64,000 bases of DNA from Tomitella gaofuii (GTDB taxonomy: Bacteria > Actinomycetota > Actinomycetes > Mycobacteriales > Mycobacteriaceae), in assembly GCF_014126825.1 (NCBI RefSeq), contig NZ_CP059900.1, positions 62,001 to 126,000 on the forward strand. The letters are read 5' to 3'. Position numbers and translations under genes: made by a program. How positions within the stretch are numbered: position 1 is the stretch's first letter; the number at the start of each line of letters is the position of its first letter. The notes under the pieces were generated by a model. The model saw only the letters and a program-made list of their open reading frames with translations. It was not told the DNA's origin and did no database searches. Positions 1-9,076 of the stretch are shown in pieces.

Positions 1-612
1 GTTCATGTACTGCGTGGCGGTGACGCCCTCGAAGACGTTCTTGAAGTACGTGGGGAGCGAGAAGTGGATGTAGAAGAAGTGGGCGAAGTCGACGACGTTA
101 TCGACGATCTCGCGGCAGTTGGTGTCGATGGTGATCGTCTTCCACTGCCACTCGGTCCACTCGTCGTCGCCGGTGCGGATGACGGGGATGTACTCCTCCG
201 GCGTGCCGCCCTCCGGGTCGTTCCACACGAACAGCAGGTCGTCCTGTTCCATGGTGGGCCAGGCCTGGGTGCGGGCGCGCATGGGCACGCGCTTGGCATA
301 GGGGATCTCCTTGCACTTGCCGTCGCCGCCCCAGCGCCAGTCGTGGAAAGGACACGCGATCTCGTCGCCCTTGATCGTGCCCTGCGACAGGTCGCCCCCC
401 ATGTGCCGACAGTACGAGTCCAGCACGTTGAGCTCGCCCTGGGTGTCCTGCCAGACGACGAGCTTGCCGCCGAAGGCCTCGATCGAATGGGGCTTGCCGT
501 CGCGGAAGTCCTTGGCCAGGCCCAGGCAGTGCCAGCCGCGGGCGAACCGCTCGGGGGCGGCAGCGTTGTCGATGAGGCGGGCGGAGTCGGCGCTGTCGGA
601 GATTACACTCAT
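1..612 (-). CDS. kshA: 3-ketosteroid 9-alpha-monooxygenase oxygenase subunit KshA (C-terminus off left edge)
   Basis: This is the terminal oxygenase that hydroxylates C9 of 3-ketosteroids and so opens ring B in sterol and bile-acid breakdown; it is cytoplasmic and needs the reductase KshB. The 204 visible residues hold a complete Rieske [2Fe-2S] site: CRH at 68-70, followed by MGGDLSQG, and CPFH at 87-90, followed by DWRWGG. After it come NCREIIDNVVDFAHFFYIH, the start of the mononuclear iron site, and the family sequence FKNVFEG. The C-terminal part of the catalytic domain lies outside the window. The ATG at 612 has GGAAGG just upstream. No other steroid gene is visible here, as usual when kshA copies are scattered. 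Confidence 0.93.
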   Translation of the reverse strand, partial: MSVISDSADSARLIDNAAAPERFARGWHCLGLAKDFRDGKPHSIEAFGGKLVVWQDTQGELNVLDSYCRHMGGDLSQGTIKGDEIACPFHDWRWGGDGKCKEIPYAKRVPMRARTQAWPTMEQDDLLFVWNDPEGGTPEEYIPVIRTGDDEWTEWQWKTITIDTNCREIVDNVVDFAHFFYIHFSLPTYFKNVFEGVTATQYMN

Positions 613-1156
613 AGGGATCGTCCTTCCCGGCGAGGGTGATCGTGCGTCCCCTGCCGAATCTAAAACCGGTGTCGTAGAGACGCAATGAACGTTCTCAGGC
701 ACCAGGACGGGCCTGTCCCAGAAGGCCTGCTGCGTCATGGCCTGTCGGCTGCTGTGCATGTCCACGTGGCCGCCGTTGGCGCGGAGTGGCCCGTGCCAGG
801 CTGGGCCGGCGCCGAGCCGCAGCACCGCACCGCATAGAACACAGATCGGCCAGTCGCGGTTGCCCACCGCCATCGGCTGCGGGCGGCGATGACCTCGACA
901 GCCGCAGCGGCCGTGCGGAAGCGCCACAGCCACGCCCGCCCAGGACAGGCCAGGCCAGCGACGCCAGGGAATCGGGACCGAAAAGCGCCGTCATCGATTG
1001 GCAACGTTAATCTCGGTCCGCCGTGGCCATGACACCCCAGCCTGTACCGGAGCTGGCAGCGCGCATACGTGTACGGCGGCGTGGTAGACCGTCATGTCGG
1101 CGCGCAGCGCCCCCCTTTGACGCCGCCGCGGCGGCCTTCGAGAGAGGAAACACACT
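613..1156. other. Intergenic region, no gene recognised
   Basis: About 540 bases lie between the divergent kshA and DUF4193 genes. The open frames here are arginine/proline-rich shadows with no recognisable domain. The region presumably holds both promoters, but no convincing -35/-10 pair or hairpin was found. Confidence 0.4.
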
Positions 1157-1465
1157 ATGCCCACCGACTATGATGCGCCGCGACGCAGCGAGGAAGGCGC
1201 CGGTGGCGAAGGTGCTGGCGAGGATGTCGGCGGGCCGCTTGCCCGCCGGCCGCAGTCGTCGTCTGGGGACCTCGACGACGGGACCATGGTCGAATCGTAC
1301 GAGTTGCCCGGCGCGGACCTGTCGGGCGAGGAGTTCTCGGCCACGGTCGTCCCCCGGCAGGACGGCGAGTTCGTCTGTGTGGGCTGTTTTCTCGTGCAGC
1401 ACCGGTCCCGGGCCGGGCAGGTCAACGACGATGGCACAATGCTGTGCACCGACTGCGCCGGATAA
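1157..1465 (+). CDS. DUF4193 family protein with C-terminal Cys4 site
   Basis: This 102-residue actinobacterial protein has the hallmarks of DUF4193: an N-terminal MPTDYDAPR, an acidic variable middle, the block ESYELPGADLSGEEFS at about 46-61, and a C-terminal CVGC...CTDC (about 74-77 and 97-100) that could bind zinc. Its length matches the family. The ATG at 1157 follows the purine-rich stretch GAGAGAGGAAA. Function is unknown; relatives are conserved in mycolic-acid bacteria, often near housekeeping genes. It stands alone here. Confidence 0.85.
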   Translation: MPTDYDAPRRSEEGAGGEGAGEDVGGPLARRPQSSSGDLDDGTMVESYELPGADLSGEEFSATVVPRQDGEFVCVGCFLVQHRSRAGQVNDDGTMLCTDCAG

Positions 1466-1625
1466 GCCAGCCCCGCGGCGGGGTGCCCCGCGGCCCGTCG
1501 GGCCCGACAGAATGGCAGTGATACGACATCCCCGCAGGCCACCCGGGTCCTGCGCATCCGCGCCGCCATCACCTGTGTGCCCGGCATCGCTCGGGGCATG
1601 CACTTGACGTTGGAGTGGAATAGCA

Positions 1626-2000
1626 ATGACACCTACGCGCACCGTGAAGGCGATCGCGCTGCTGGCCCGCCGTCCGGAGTGGACGCGGGACCAGTTCATC
1701 GTGCACTACGAGAATGTGCACGTGCCGTTGGTGCGCCGCGCGTTCCCGCAGATCCGCCGGTACCGCCGCAACTTCGTCGACTCGGGCACAATGTTGCCCC
1801 CGGGAGGGCAGGGGCCGGGTTTCGATGTGCTCACCGAGATGTGGTTCGACTCGCGCGCCGACTATGACGCGATGCTCGCCGCCCATGCCGACCCGGCGGT
1901 GGGCGGCCCGGTAGCCGAGGACGCGGTCCGGTTCATCGACATGGACAAGACCATCCAGTTCCTCGTCGACCTCCGCGGCGATACCGATACCCCCGTGTGA
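1626..2000 (+). CDS. EthD-like (dimeric alpha-beta barrel) protein
   Basis: This 124-residue protein has the EthD/ferredoxin-like fold pattern: an opening strand (VKAIALLARRPEWTRDQF), the helix HYENVHVPLVR with the conserved His before a Pro, then LTEMWFDSRADYDAML and the closing FIDMDKTIQFLVD. EthD proteins accompany P450 or dioxygenase systems and some act as small isomerases or decarboxylases. No partner oxygenase adjoins it, so a substrate cannot be named. An AGTGGAATAGCA stretch precedes the ATG at 1626. Confidence 0.75.
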   Translation: MTPTRTVKAIALLARRPEWTRDQFIVHYENVHVPLVRRAFPQIRRYRRNFVDSGTMLPPGGQGPGFDVLTEMWFDSRADYDAMLAAHADPAVGGPVAEDAVRFIDMDKTIQFLVDLRGDTDTPV

Positions 2001-2777
2001 ATCGTCACGCGTGTGCTGCCGGGCAGGGCCACGCGCTCTGAAACCGGATGCACTGGGGAAACCGTGTCGCCGACCGTGTCCAGGGGGAACATCACAGCGG
2101 CACCACGGCGCGGACACTGGGCGGCCGACGCAGGAGGTCGATCCTGCGGCAGGCCGCCTCGGCGACCGTGTCACGGTGCCGCTGTGACCCGTCGCCGCGC
2201 GTGCCACGACCGGCCTCACCGCTTCCGGCTGCGGCCGGTACCGTCACTACCGTGGGGGTCGGGCCGCCCCATTCGGCCCGACCCCCACCCGCCACCGCTG
2301 GGCAGGGGCGGGCCTTGTCACCGGCGTCGTCGCGAATGCGGGTGTAGTAGCGCACCGCTTCGTAGCGGGCATCGGTCAGATAGGGCGGACACGGTCGGTT
2401 GCCGCGTTCGTACAGGCCCCAGACGTGAGCTGGATGCCGCGGCCCGATCGCACTCGATTCCAGCGATGCGCCCGTGCGCATCGGCTGATTCGCAGACCCG
2501 ACAGGAGAGGCCCGGCGGTGCAGGCGCGGCGGTCGGCGCGGATGCCGGCACCGTCGATGTCGGTGCCCTCGCGGCGTGCTGCCCTACTGCGATCCGGCGG
2601 CGCAGCCAGGCGAGGGTGTCAGGCTGGCCGATCGCCAGTCTCCGGCCGACGACGGGCGATGTCGGGCCGAATCCTGTGGTGTTGCCCGGAATGCCGTGGT
2701 CGATAGGGTGCGGACATAGGATGCGGTGACGTCCTTTTCCGGCGATCGGCGCCGGTACAGGGGTAAGGAGAGTGGTT
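2001..2777. other. Long intergenic region with one strong hairpin
   Basis: About 780 bases without a gene I can support. A minus-strand frame (2092-2481) has a few protein-like residues but no recognisable domain or ribosome site. A perfect 15-bp hairpin sits at 2252-2288 (listed separately). The rest is GC-rich with no clear signal. Confidence 0.4.
2252..2288. terminator. Perfect 15-bp stem hairpin
   Basis: The arms 2252-2266 and 2274-2288 are fully complementary with a 7-base loop. There is no T-tract on either side, so it resembles the U-less hairpins often proposed as actinobacterial terminators. It lies about 250 bp beyond the EthD-like gene; which transcript it ends is not clear. Confidence 0.55.
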
Positions 2778-2939
2778 ATGGGTTCGATCGGTGACTACAT
2801 CGTCGATATCAATAAGGTGCTGTTCGGCTCGATCCAGGGGTCGCTCGGTGCGGCCGGGTCGGACGAGCTGGGAGCATCGATTTATAAGGCCGCCCAGGAC
2901 TTCTACCATGGGATCGGGCTCGACAGCCTGCGCGGCTAA
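2778..2939 (+). CDS. Small hypothetical protein (53 aa)
   Basis: A short frame starting at the ATG at 2778 encodes 53 residues beginning MGSIGDYIVDINKVLFGS and ending GIGLDSLRG. GGTAAGGAGAG at about 2762-2772 is a good ribosome site, and a perfect hairpin follows 15 bases after the stop, so a real transcription unit is likely. Composition is amphipathic with no signal peptide, membrane span or known domain. A 37-aa gene near 8.5 kb also begins MGS and is similarly small and Gly/Ser/Leu-rich, but I see no clear homology. Confidence 0.55.
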   Translation: MGSIGDYIVDINKVLFGSIQGSLGAAGSDELGASIYKAAQDFYHGIGLDSLRG

Positions 2940-2953
2940 GCATTGCCCGACGG

Positions 2954-2993
2954 CGGAGAGGGGCCGGCACATCGGGGTGCCTGCCCCTCTCCG
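2954..2993. terminator. Rho-independent-like hairpin after small ORF
   Basis: An 11-bp perfect stem (2954-2964 with 2983-2993, sequence CGGAGAGGGGC) encloses an 18-base loop and starts 15 bases after the stop of the 53-aa ORF. There is no T-run. Confidence 0.65.
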
Positions 2994-3098
2994 CGTCCTC
3001 CGGGGGGGGTGGCCACGGGGGCGGCCACGGCGGATCGCACGGGTGGGCGTTCGAGCCGGGGTTGTCGATGCCGCCGGGGACAGTCCCATCCGCTGCGT

Positions 3099-3422
3099 GT
3101 GTACGGCCTGTGCGGCAAAAGGATCGACGTCGCCGTGGGCGACGCGGCCGACGACGACTTCTGGGCGCGGCTGGTGCGTTCGGACACGGTGCGCATCGTG
3201 GTGTTGGCCATGCGCGCCCGGCACACCGACATCGACGCGTTGGACAGTTTGCGCAGCGCTGGCTACGGGGATGTGACGGTCGCCGCGGTGGCCTCGTATC
3301 GGGCGAACGTCGAGGAACTCGGAGCACTCGGGTTCGACAGGGTCGTCCGCCTGTATGACGGCGCCGGCGAGACCCTCGCCGGCCAGGCCGTAATCGCCGT
3401 ACGTCCGGGGGAGCCCGTCTGA
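3099..3422 (+). pseudogene. Truncated TrkA-N (RCK) NAD-binding domain
   Basis: The readable protein (about 107 aa from the GTG at 3099) matches the second half of a TrkA-N/KefB-type Rossmann domain: VAVGDAADDDFWARL (the acidic strand after beta-4), IVVLAM, then the switch-like VAAVASYRANVEELGALGFDRVVRLYDGAGE. The first half with GxGxxG, and any membrane or RCK-C part, is missing; upstream residues in the frame are low-complexity. It is therefore probably the 3' remnant of an ion-channel or antiporter regulatory protein. A short stand-alone domain is possible but less likely. Confidence 0.5.
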
Positions 3423-3495
3423 ACACCAGCGTTGCGGTGCCGCACAGGTACGTGGGGGGTTCCCGGGCCGCGGGACTCGGCGCTTGCGTGGCTGG

Positions 3496-4263
3496 TCAGC
3501 CGGGGGCTTGTGGCCGGTGCACGTCGCGTTGGTATCCGCCCGGGGTCTGTCCGACGAGCGTGGTAAACGCGGCGATGAACACGCTCGGACTCGACCAGCC
3601 GCAGCGGAACGCCACATCGAGCACCGGGGTTCCTTCCGCGAGCATCACCAGCGCGTGGTGGATGCGCAGCTGCGTGCGCCACTGGCGATAGCCCATGCCG
3701 GTCTCCGCGTGGAACAACCGGCTGAGCGTGCGTGCCGACGCGCCGACCCGGCGCCCCACCTCGTCGAGTCCGACCGGTGCTGACAAGTCGTCTTCGACGA
3801 TGCGGGCTGCCGCCCGCAACCTGTCGTCGCGCGGTTCGGGCAGGTGCAATGGCTGTTCCGGCGCGGCGAGGGCGTCTTCGACGATCACGGCGCGCAGCAG
3901 CGTCCGCATCGACGCCGCCCGGTCGCTGCCGTCGGTGAGCGCGAGCAACGCCTCCCGTACCAGCGGCGTGACGACCAGCACCTTCGGCTGCGGCGCCAAC
4001 GAGGACGCCGCCTGCCCGGTGAGGAACACGATCCGCATGTCGGTCGCCCCGTGCGCACGGTGCTCGTGGTCGTAACCGGCCGGGATCCACACCGCACGGT
4101 TCGGCGGCGCGATCCACAGGCCCGCCGCGGTGACCAGCGACAGCACCCCCGACGCCGGATACACCACGTGCCCGTGGCGGTGGCGGTGTGCAGGGGTGCG
4201 TTCGTCGTGGCCGAGCAGATGGTTCTGCTCCGGCCGCAACACGTCGTGGCGGGAAATCATCAT
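3496..4263 (-). CDS. AraC family transcriptional regulator (NimR-like)
   Basis: This 255-residue regulator has an N-terminal cupin-type effector domain (about 15-100, with AHRHRHGHVVYPASG and IPAGYDHEHRAHG) and a C-terminal AraC double HTH (about 150-245, ending GWSSPSVFIAAFTTLVGQTPGGYQ). It is divergent from an MFS exporter starting about 90 bp away, the same arrangement as Escherichia coli NimR/NimT (2-nitroimidazole efflux). It probably controls that transporter from the shared promoter region. The inducer is not knowable from sequence. Confidence 0.85.
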   Translation of the reverse strand: MMISRHDVLRPEQNHLLGHDERTPAHRHRHGHVVYPASGVLSLVTAAGLWIAPPNRAVWIPAGYDHEHRAHGATDMRIVFLTGQAASSLAPQPKVLVVTPLVREALLALTDGSDRAASMRTLLRAVIVEDALAAPEQPLHLPEPRDDRLRAAARIVEDDLSAPVGLDEVGRRVGASARTLSRLFHAETGMGYRQWRTQLRIHHALVMLAEGTPVLDVAFRCGWSSPSVFIAAFTTLVGQTPGGYQRDVHRPQAPG

Positions 4264-4349
4264 CGAGTGTCACTATAACGGTCGAATGCCGACCGGGATG
4301 CTGCCTACCGTCGTCGTGTACCCACTGGCCGCACCCCTGTGAGGAGCGC

Positions 4350-5672
4350 ATGTCCACCACCGAGCAGATCGACATTCCCGGCACCGACCCCGCCATGCTG
4401 CGGCCGGGCGGCGGTGGGCCGGCCGGCGTACGCGGTTCCCGCCGGCGGGCCGGCGCGGCAGTGCGCCGCCCGGCCGCCGCCGCGGTCCTCGGTACCGGGT
4501 TGATCCTGATCGGCCTGAACCTGCGCATCGGTGTCGCGGCGGTCGGCCCCGTGCTCGCCGACATCCGCGCGAGCCTGGGCCTGTCGGCGAGCGTGGCCAG
4601 CCTGCTCACGACCATCCCGGTCGTCGCGTTCGGCGTCTTCGCCTTCGGCACCCCGGGCCTGTCGCGGCGGATCGGGATGCACCGGCTGCTGGGGCTGACG
4701 ATGCTCGCCCTGGCTGCGGGGATCGTGCTGCGCCTGCATTCGAGCCTGGCGGCCCTGTTCGCCGGCACGATCCTCATCGGCGCGGCGATCGCCATCGGCA
4801 ACGTGCTCATGCCGGCCGCGATCAAACAGGACTTCGCCCACCGCACCGGGCTGATGATGGGCCTGTACTCGACCGCGCTGTTCGTCGGCGCCGCCCTCGC
4901 CTCCGGGCTGACCGCGCCGATCCTGCCCGCCGTCGGCGGCCAGTGGCGGGCCGCGCTCGCGGTATGGGCGATCCCTGCGGTACTGGCGCTGCTGGTCTGG
5001 ATCCCGCAGCTGCGCCGCACACCCGAACGCGCACGCACCACCCCGACCCTCGCCGACGGCCCGGACGCGCCCGGCGAACCGCCGATGCGGGCGCTGCTCA
5101 CCGACCCCACCGCGATCGCGGTCACCGCGCTGATGGGACTGCAGTCGATGGGCTACTACGCCATGCTCACCTGGGTGCCGTCGATCCTGCAGGATGACGG
5201 CATGGACGCGACCAGCGCGGGCTGGATGCTGTCGTATTCGGCGTTCCCCGGCATCGCCGCCGCACTGTTCACCCCGGCCCTGGCCCGGCGCATGCGCCCG
5301 GCCTGGCTGCCGGTGCTGGCGTCGGTGGTGCTGACCGCGCTGGCCTACACGGGCCTGGCCTGCGCCCCGGCCACCGGCACCTACGTGTGGATGACGCTGC
5401 TCGGCCTCGGTCAGGGCGCCGCGATCAGCCTGTCGCTGACTTACATCGTGTGGCGCTCCCCGGACACCCACCACACCGGGCACGTGTCCACGATGGCCCA
5501 GGGCTTCGGCTACCTGTTCGCCGGCGCCGGCCCGCTCGCGATGGGCGCCGTGCACACGGCCACCGGCGGATGGGCCGTCCCCTTGCTCGTGCTCGGACTC
5601 CTGCTCGCCTTGCAGCTCGCGGCCGGCGCCATCGCCAGCCGCGACGTCCACGTGCGCGCACGGAGCCGGTAA
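4350..5672 (+). CDS. MFS transporter, CynX/NimT family
   Basis: This 440-residue membrane protein has about 12 hydrophobic segments after a 45-residue Ala/Arg-rich cytoplasmic leader. The segment GTGLILIGLNLRIGVAAVGP near 50-70 and repeated Gly/Ala-rich helices match the CynX/NimT branch, which exports small planar or anionic compounds. The ATG at 4350 was chosen because GAGGAG lies 4-9 bases upstream; the open frame extends further but without a ribosome site. It is divergent from the AraC regulator, which likely controls it. Confidence 0.85.
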   Translation: MSTTEQIDIPGTDPAMLRPGGGGPAGVRGSRRRAGAAVRRPAAAAVLGTGLILIGLNLRIGVAAVGPVLADIRASLGLSASVASLLTTIPVVAFGVFAFGTPGLSRRIGMHRLLGLTMLALAAGIVLRLHSSLAALFAGTILIGAAIAIGNVLMPAAIKQDFAHRTGLMMGLYSTALFVGAALASGLTAPILPAVGGQWRAALAVWAIPAVLALLVWIPQLRRTPERARTTPTLADGPDAPGEPPMRALLTDPTAIAVTALMGLQSMGYYAMLTWVPSILQDDGMDATSAGWMLSYSAFPGIAAALFTPALARRMRPAWLPVLASVVLTALAYTGLACAPATGTYVWMTLLGLGQGAAISLSLTYIVWRSPDTHHTGHVSTMAQGFGYLFAGAGPLAMGAVHTATGGWAVPLLVLGLLLALQLAAGAIASRDVHVRARSR

Positions 5673-5974
5673 ACCGACACGCCGGCCCCGGCCGACGCGA
5701 GATGGATGCTGGACGCCCAGCCGGTCGCCGAATCGAAAAAAGGGGGTGTGGGGAACCTCGAGGTGGTGCGGCGCCCACGTGTGGGCAGTTCAGGAGGACT
5801 CGGGGAACGCCGACCAGGCATTTGTTGGGGGGCGAGGATGCAGGTGGCCGGCATCGATCGGGCACGGGGTGTGGCCACGGTCCCACAGAGTGGCACCTGC
5901 CCATGCCGTGTAGGCATGGGCAGGTGCGGTTTCGAGGCCTACTGGTGGCGCGCACTCCCTCGCATGGTGGTGCC
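5673..5974. other. Intergenic region with terminator hairpin
   Basis: About 300 bases between the MFS and YeiH-type genes. It contains the 15-bp perfect hairpin at 5893-5927 and otherwise nothing I can identify. Confidence 0.5.
5893..5927. terminator. Intrinsic terminator-like hairpin
   Basis: A perfect 15-bp stem (5893-5907 with 5913-5927) with a 5-base loop GTGTA is followed on the plus strand by GGTTTC. It lies between the MFS transporter and the YeiH-type gene and probably ends the former transcript. Confidence 0.75.
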
Positions 5975-7090
5975 ATGAGGAGAAGTGATGTGGAGGCCGA
6001 CCCCGATCGGTATGCGCGAGACGTTCGCGATTCGGTGGCGGGCGGGCACGGCGCGGCCGATCGTGGTGTGGCCGTGTTCGGGCGGCGCGCCGCCGCCGCC
6101 GGCGCCGCGGTGGTCCCGGGGCTGGCGGTTGTGGCGGCCGCGACCGGGGTCGCGATGCTGATCGGCAGGTTCATCCCGACCGTGAGCCCGCTGTTGATCG
6201 CGATCGTGCTCGGGGCGATAGGCGCGAATGTGGTGTCGTTGCCGCGCCGGATCGAACCGGGCTTGACGTTCTCGGCCAAACGGCTGCTGCGTGTCGGTGT
6301 CGCGCTGCTCGGTCTGCAGCTGGTGGTCGGCGACGTCCTGGCACTCGGGTGGGGCGTGATCGCGGTGATCGTCGCGGTCGTGGCCCTGGGCATCGTCGCC
6401 ACGATGTGGGTCGGCGCGCTGCTCGGGCTCACCTGGACGCAGCGGCTGCTGATCGCGTGCGGGTTCTCGATCTGTGGGGCCGCCGCGGTCGCGGCGGTGG
6501 ACGGTGTGGTCGATTCCTCTGAGGAGGAGACGATCACCGCGATCGCGTTGGTCGTGATCTTCGGGACCGTGATGATCCTGGCGATCCCGCTGCTCACCGA
6601 CCTGTTCGGCTTGTCCGATGAGCAGGGCGGGCTGTGGGCGGGCGCGTCGATCCACGAGGTCGCGCAGGTTGTCGCCGCCGGCGGGGCGGTCGGCGGTGGG
6701 GCGCTGGTGATTGCGACGGTCGTCAAGCTCGGGCGGGTGTTGATGCTCGCGCCGGTGCTGACGGTGCTGGGCCTGGTCCAGCGCCGCCGCATGGCCGCCG
6801 GGCGGGCGGCCGGCGCCGCGGGGGCCAAGCGTCCGGCTCTGGTGCCGTTGTTCGTGGCCGTGTTCATCGCGTTCGTGGCGCTCCGTTCGACCGGGATAGT
6901 CCCGGAGTCCGCGCTAGCGGTGGCGGAGGTGTGCGAGACCGTGTTGTTGACCGCGGCGATGTTCGCGTTGGGCACCGGGGTGCGGATCGCGACGATGAAG
7001 AAGGTGGGGCCGAAGCCGTTCGTGTTGGCGTTGGCGTCCACCGTCTGGGTGGCGGCGATCGGGTACGTCGGCGTCCTGCTGGTCAACTAA
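5975..7090 (+). CDS. YeiH-type putative sulfate exporter family protein (UPF0324)
   Basis: An integral membrane protein of about 371 residues with about 10 hydrophobic segments. Family features include LLIAIVLGAIGANV near 75-90, AKRLLRVGVALLGLQL near 105, the conserved CGFSICGAAAVAA near 165, and GASIHEVAQVVAAG near 230. YeiH relatives are annotated as putative sulfate exporters but are poorly characterised. The ATG at 5975 gives 371 aa; a GTG at 5990 has GAGGAGAA at good spacing and may be the true start. No LysR partner is adjacent. Confidence 0.85.
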   Translation: MRRSDVEADPDRYARDVRDSVAGGHGAADRGVAVFGRRAAAAGAAVVPGLAVVAAATGVAMLIGRFIPTVSPLLIAIVLGAIGANVVSLPRRIEPGLTFSAKRLLRVGVALLGLQLVVGDVLALGWGVIAVIVAVVALGIVATMWVGALLGLTWTQRLLIACGFSICGAAAVAAVDGVVDSSEEETITAIALVVIFGTVMILAIPLLTDLFGLSDEQGGLWAGASIHEVAQVVAAGGAVGGGALVIATVVKLGRVLMLAPVLTVLGLVQRRRMAAGRAAGAAGAKRPALVPLFVAVFIAFVALRSTGIVPESALAVAEVCETVLLTAAMFALGTGVRIATMKKVGPKPFVLALASTVWVAAIGYVGVLLVN

Positions 7091-7391
7091 GACGCGGGAC
7101 ACCTGCGGGCGGGTGCGGTGGTCCCACGTGTCGCCGGCCTGCTGCGCGAGCATGCGCCGCCGCACGAGCCCCCGGCCGTGCTTTTCGGGGCCGGGGCCGC
7201 CGATCGTTGTCGATCGCGGGTATTCAGTACGCTTCATAAATGTCGTACCCCCTGGGTACAGTGCTTCACGCCACGAGTTGCGGACTCCGCGACCGGGCGA
7301 GGGCCGCCGCTCGTGGGCGTCACGACACATCCGGCGCTGCGCGTGCAAGGCGCGCAGCGCATTTGTTCCACAGAAAGAGGTTGTACCGCGT
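7091..7391. other. Promoter region of exported protein
   Basis: About 300 bases without a gene. A 6-bp inverted repeat, GTACCC-CCT-GGGTAC, at 7245-7259 could be a regulator site for the exported protein starting at 7392. Nothing else stands out. Confidence 0.35.
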
Positions 7392-7985
7392 ATGCGTACC
7401 TTCCGTACTTCCCTGCTCGCCGGCGCCGGCGCCGGCGCCGGCGCCGTGGCACTGGCCGGGGGCATCATCGCCCCGGGGATCGCCTCGGCCGCCGACGGCG
7501 GGACGACCGACTCGATCAGCCCGGACAGCCGGGTGACTGTGTCCGCGACCGGCAACGACGACTGCACGGTCGACTTCACGCTGAAAGCCACCGATAGCGA
7601 CACCGCGAACTGGGTGGCCGATTACCGCGTCGACGGGGAAGACCCCACGATCGAGAGCACCGGCGACGCGTTCTTCAACGTCTACCACCCGGTGGTCACC
7701 AACCAGAAAGACGCGGCCGAGGCGCTCAACGGCCTCGAAGACCACGACTACAACGTCGGCGTGAACACCCAGCAGGTAGATCTGAGCAGCTACGGCCCGG
7801 GGGAGCACACGGTCACGTTCAAGCTCTACCGCGGCCCGAGCGCCGGCAACTGGGGCGACGAGGAGAAGCAGACCGGTGAGATCACGGTCACCTGCGCGGA
7901 CGACCAGGAGGACGGCACCGGCAGCCTCGGATCGCTCGACGTGTTCGGCAGCCTCGGCAGCATCGCGGGCATCTTCGAGTCCTGA
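7392..7985 (+). CDS. Exported hypothetical protein with SLGSL tail
   Basis: 197 residues with a Sec signal peptide (MRTFRTSLLAG then a Gly/Ala-rich core, cleavage near GIASA-AD at about 34-36). The mature part reads as a beta-rich domain with two Cys (DDCTVDF and VTCADD), suggesting one disulfide. The C-terminus is a low-complexity tail, GSLGSLDVFGSLGS. AAAGAGG precedes the ATG at 7392 and a hairpin follows at 8061-8099. A second exported protein at 17.1 kb ends in a similar tail. Function is unknown; a cell-envelope role is inferred. Confidence 0.75.
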   Translation: MRTFRTSLLAGAGAGAGAVALAGGIIAPGIASAADGGTTDSISPDSRVTVSATGNDDCTVDFTLKATDSDTANWVADYRVDGEDPTIESTGDAFFNVYHPVVTNQKDAAEALNGLEDHDYNVGVNTQQVDLSSYGPGEHTVTFKLYRGPSAGNWGDEEKQTGEITVTCADDQEDGTGSLGSLDVFGSLGSIAGIFES

Positions 7986-8060
7986 TCTGATCGAGAGCGC
8001 CGTGCCCCGTCGCCGCTGGCGGCTACAGGAGACAAGCACGCGGCGCCACCGCGCCGTCAC

Positions 8061-8099
8061 GGCCCGCCCGCCCACGTTATGCACGTGAGCGGGCGGGCC
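8061..8099. terminator. GC-rich terminator hairpin
   Basis: An 11-bp perfect stem (8061-8071 with 8089-8099, GGCCCGCCCGC) lies 76 bases after the exported-protein stop. There is no clear T-tract. Confidence 0.6.
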
Positions 8100-8498
8100 G
8101 TCGCTTGTGCCCCGGGACGAAGGCTCTGTGGATGATGTCGTGACCGGTCGACCCGTCCGCCATTTCAGTATCGGCGAAAGCCGGTCGTTCGGCCGGGCAG
8201 GCGGATGCGAACCACGCCGAGAAGCTCGGCGTGCCGTAGCAGCGGCGCGAGATCGGGCAACGTCGTGACGACGAACGCGTCAAACACGCACGTGGGCTAC
8301 CCGGCCATCACCCCGAGACAACTCGCCACGTCGCCGCTTGACGGCAATACGAGCATCCACCCTGCCGGACTCAACGTTGACCCGTCGGCCGACGGGTCAA
8401 CTCCGAGTTCCGCTCGGTGCCGACAAGGCGAAAGAACGCAGTATCGACAGTTGCGGCACTCAGGGGCTCCGACGCCGCGGGCGGGGTTGTTCTGCTGG

Positions 8499-8612
8499 TC
8501 AGCTGCCGCCGAACAGCAGATCGCCCAGCGGGGCGAGGACAGCGTTGATGATGTTGATGCTCGTATCGGAGAGGCTGGTGGCAGCAGTGGGATCGTTTTG
8601 CAGTGAGCCCAT
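8499..8612 (-). CDS. Very small hypothetical protein (37 aa)
   Basis: The peptide begins MGSLQNDPTAATSL and ends LLFGGS. An excellent ribosome site, GGAAGGAGCTCGTCC, directly precedes the ATG at 8612, which is the main reason to believe it. It has a moderately hydrophobic centre (INIINAVLAPLGDLLF) that could form an amphipathic or membrane-associated helix. No domain is recognised and neighbours give no hint of function. Confidence 0.5.
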   Translation of the reverse strand: MGSLQNDPTAATSLSDTSINIINAVLAPLGDLLFGGS

Positions 8613-9076
8613 GGACGAGCTCCTTCCTCGATGCGGTGCGCCAGTGCCGAGCAGCGGGCGCTGACAGCGACGATACGGGGACGGGGCTCTGCTGGCTGCC
8701 TGTCTCCGGTTGGCGGTATCCCGCGAGGTGGCGGAGTGCGGGACGAGCGCCTGCAGGGGCGTCACCGGCAGTCGGCCCGGGTATGCCGCGCTGGTATCGG
8801 CCTGGTCGAACGCGATGCGGATGCGCCGTTGCAGCTCGCGCTCGGCGGCTCATTGCATATTCGCACGCGTGACCACGCTGATACGCAACGTCCAGGAGTT
8901 CGCGTCGAGCGCGTTGACGCCGTGCGGTTCCGGGGCGGAGCAGGCCGGATTTGGTTGGCTCTTCGGTTGCGGCCTTGTGGCGGTCTCCAGCGCGACGCGG
9001 CTGTATGGCCAGGGCGGCCGGCTCGGTTTACCCTGATGCGCATGTCGTGTGCTGTGTGCTGCGGAAAGCCGGTCTG
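8613..9076. other. Intergenic region, no gene recognised
   Basis: About 460 bases between the 37-aa minus-strand ORF and the universal stress protein. Frames here lack domains and ribosome sites. Confidence 0.35.

Noticed and set aside
2092-2481. Minus-strand 129-aa ORF with some protein-like sequence
   Set aside because: No ribosome site or domain, and it runs through the strong hairpin at 2252-2288. Possible but not supported.
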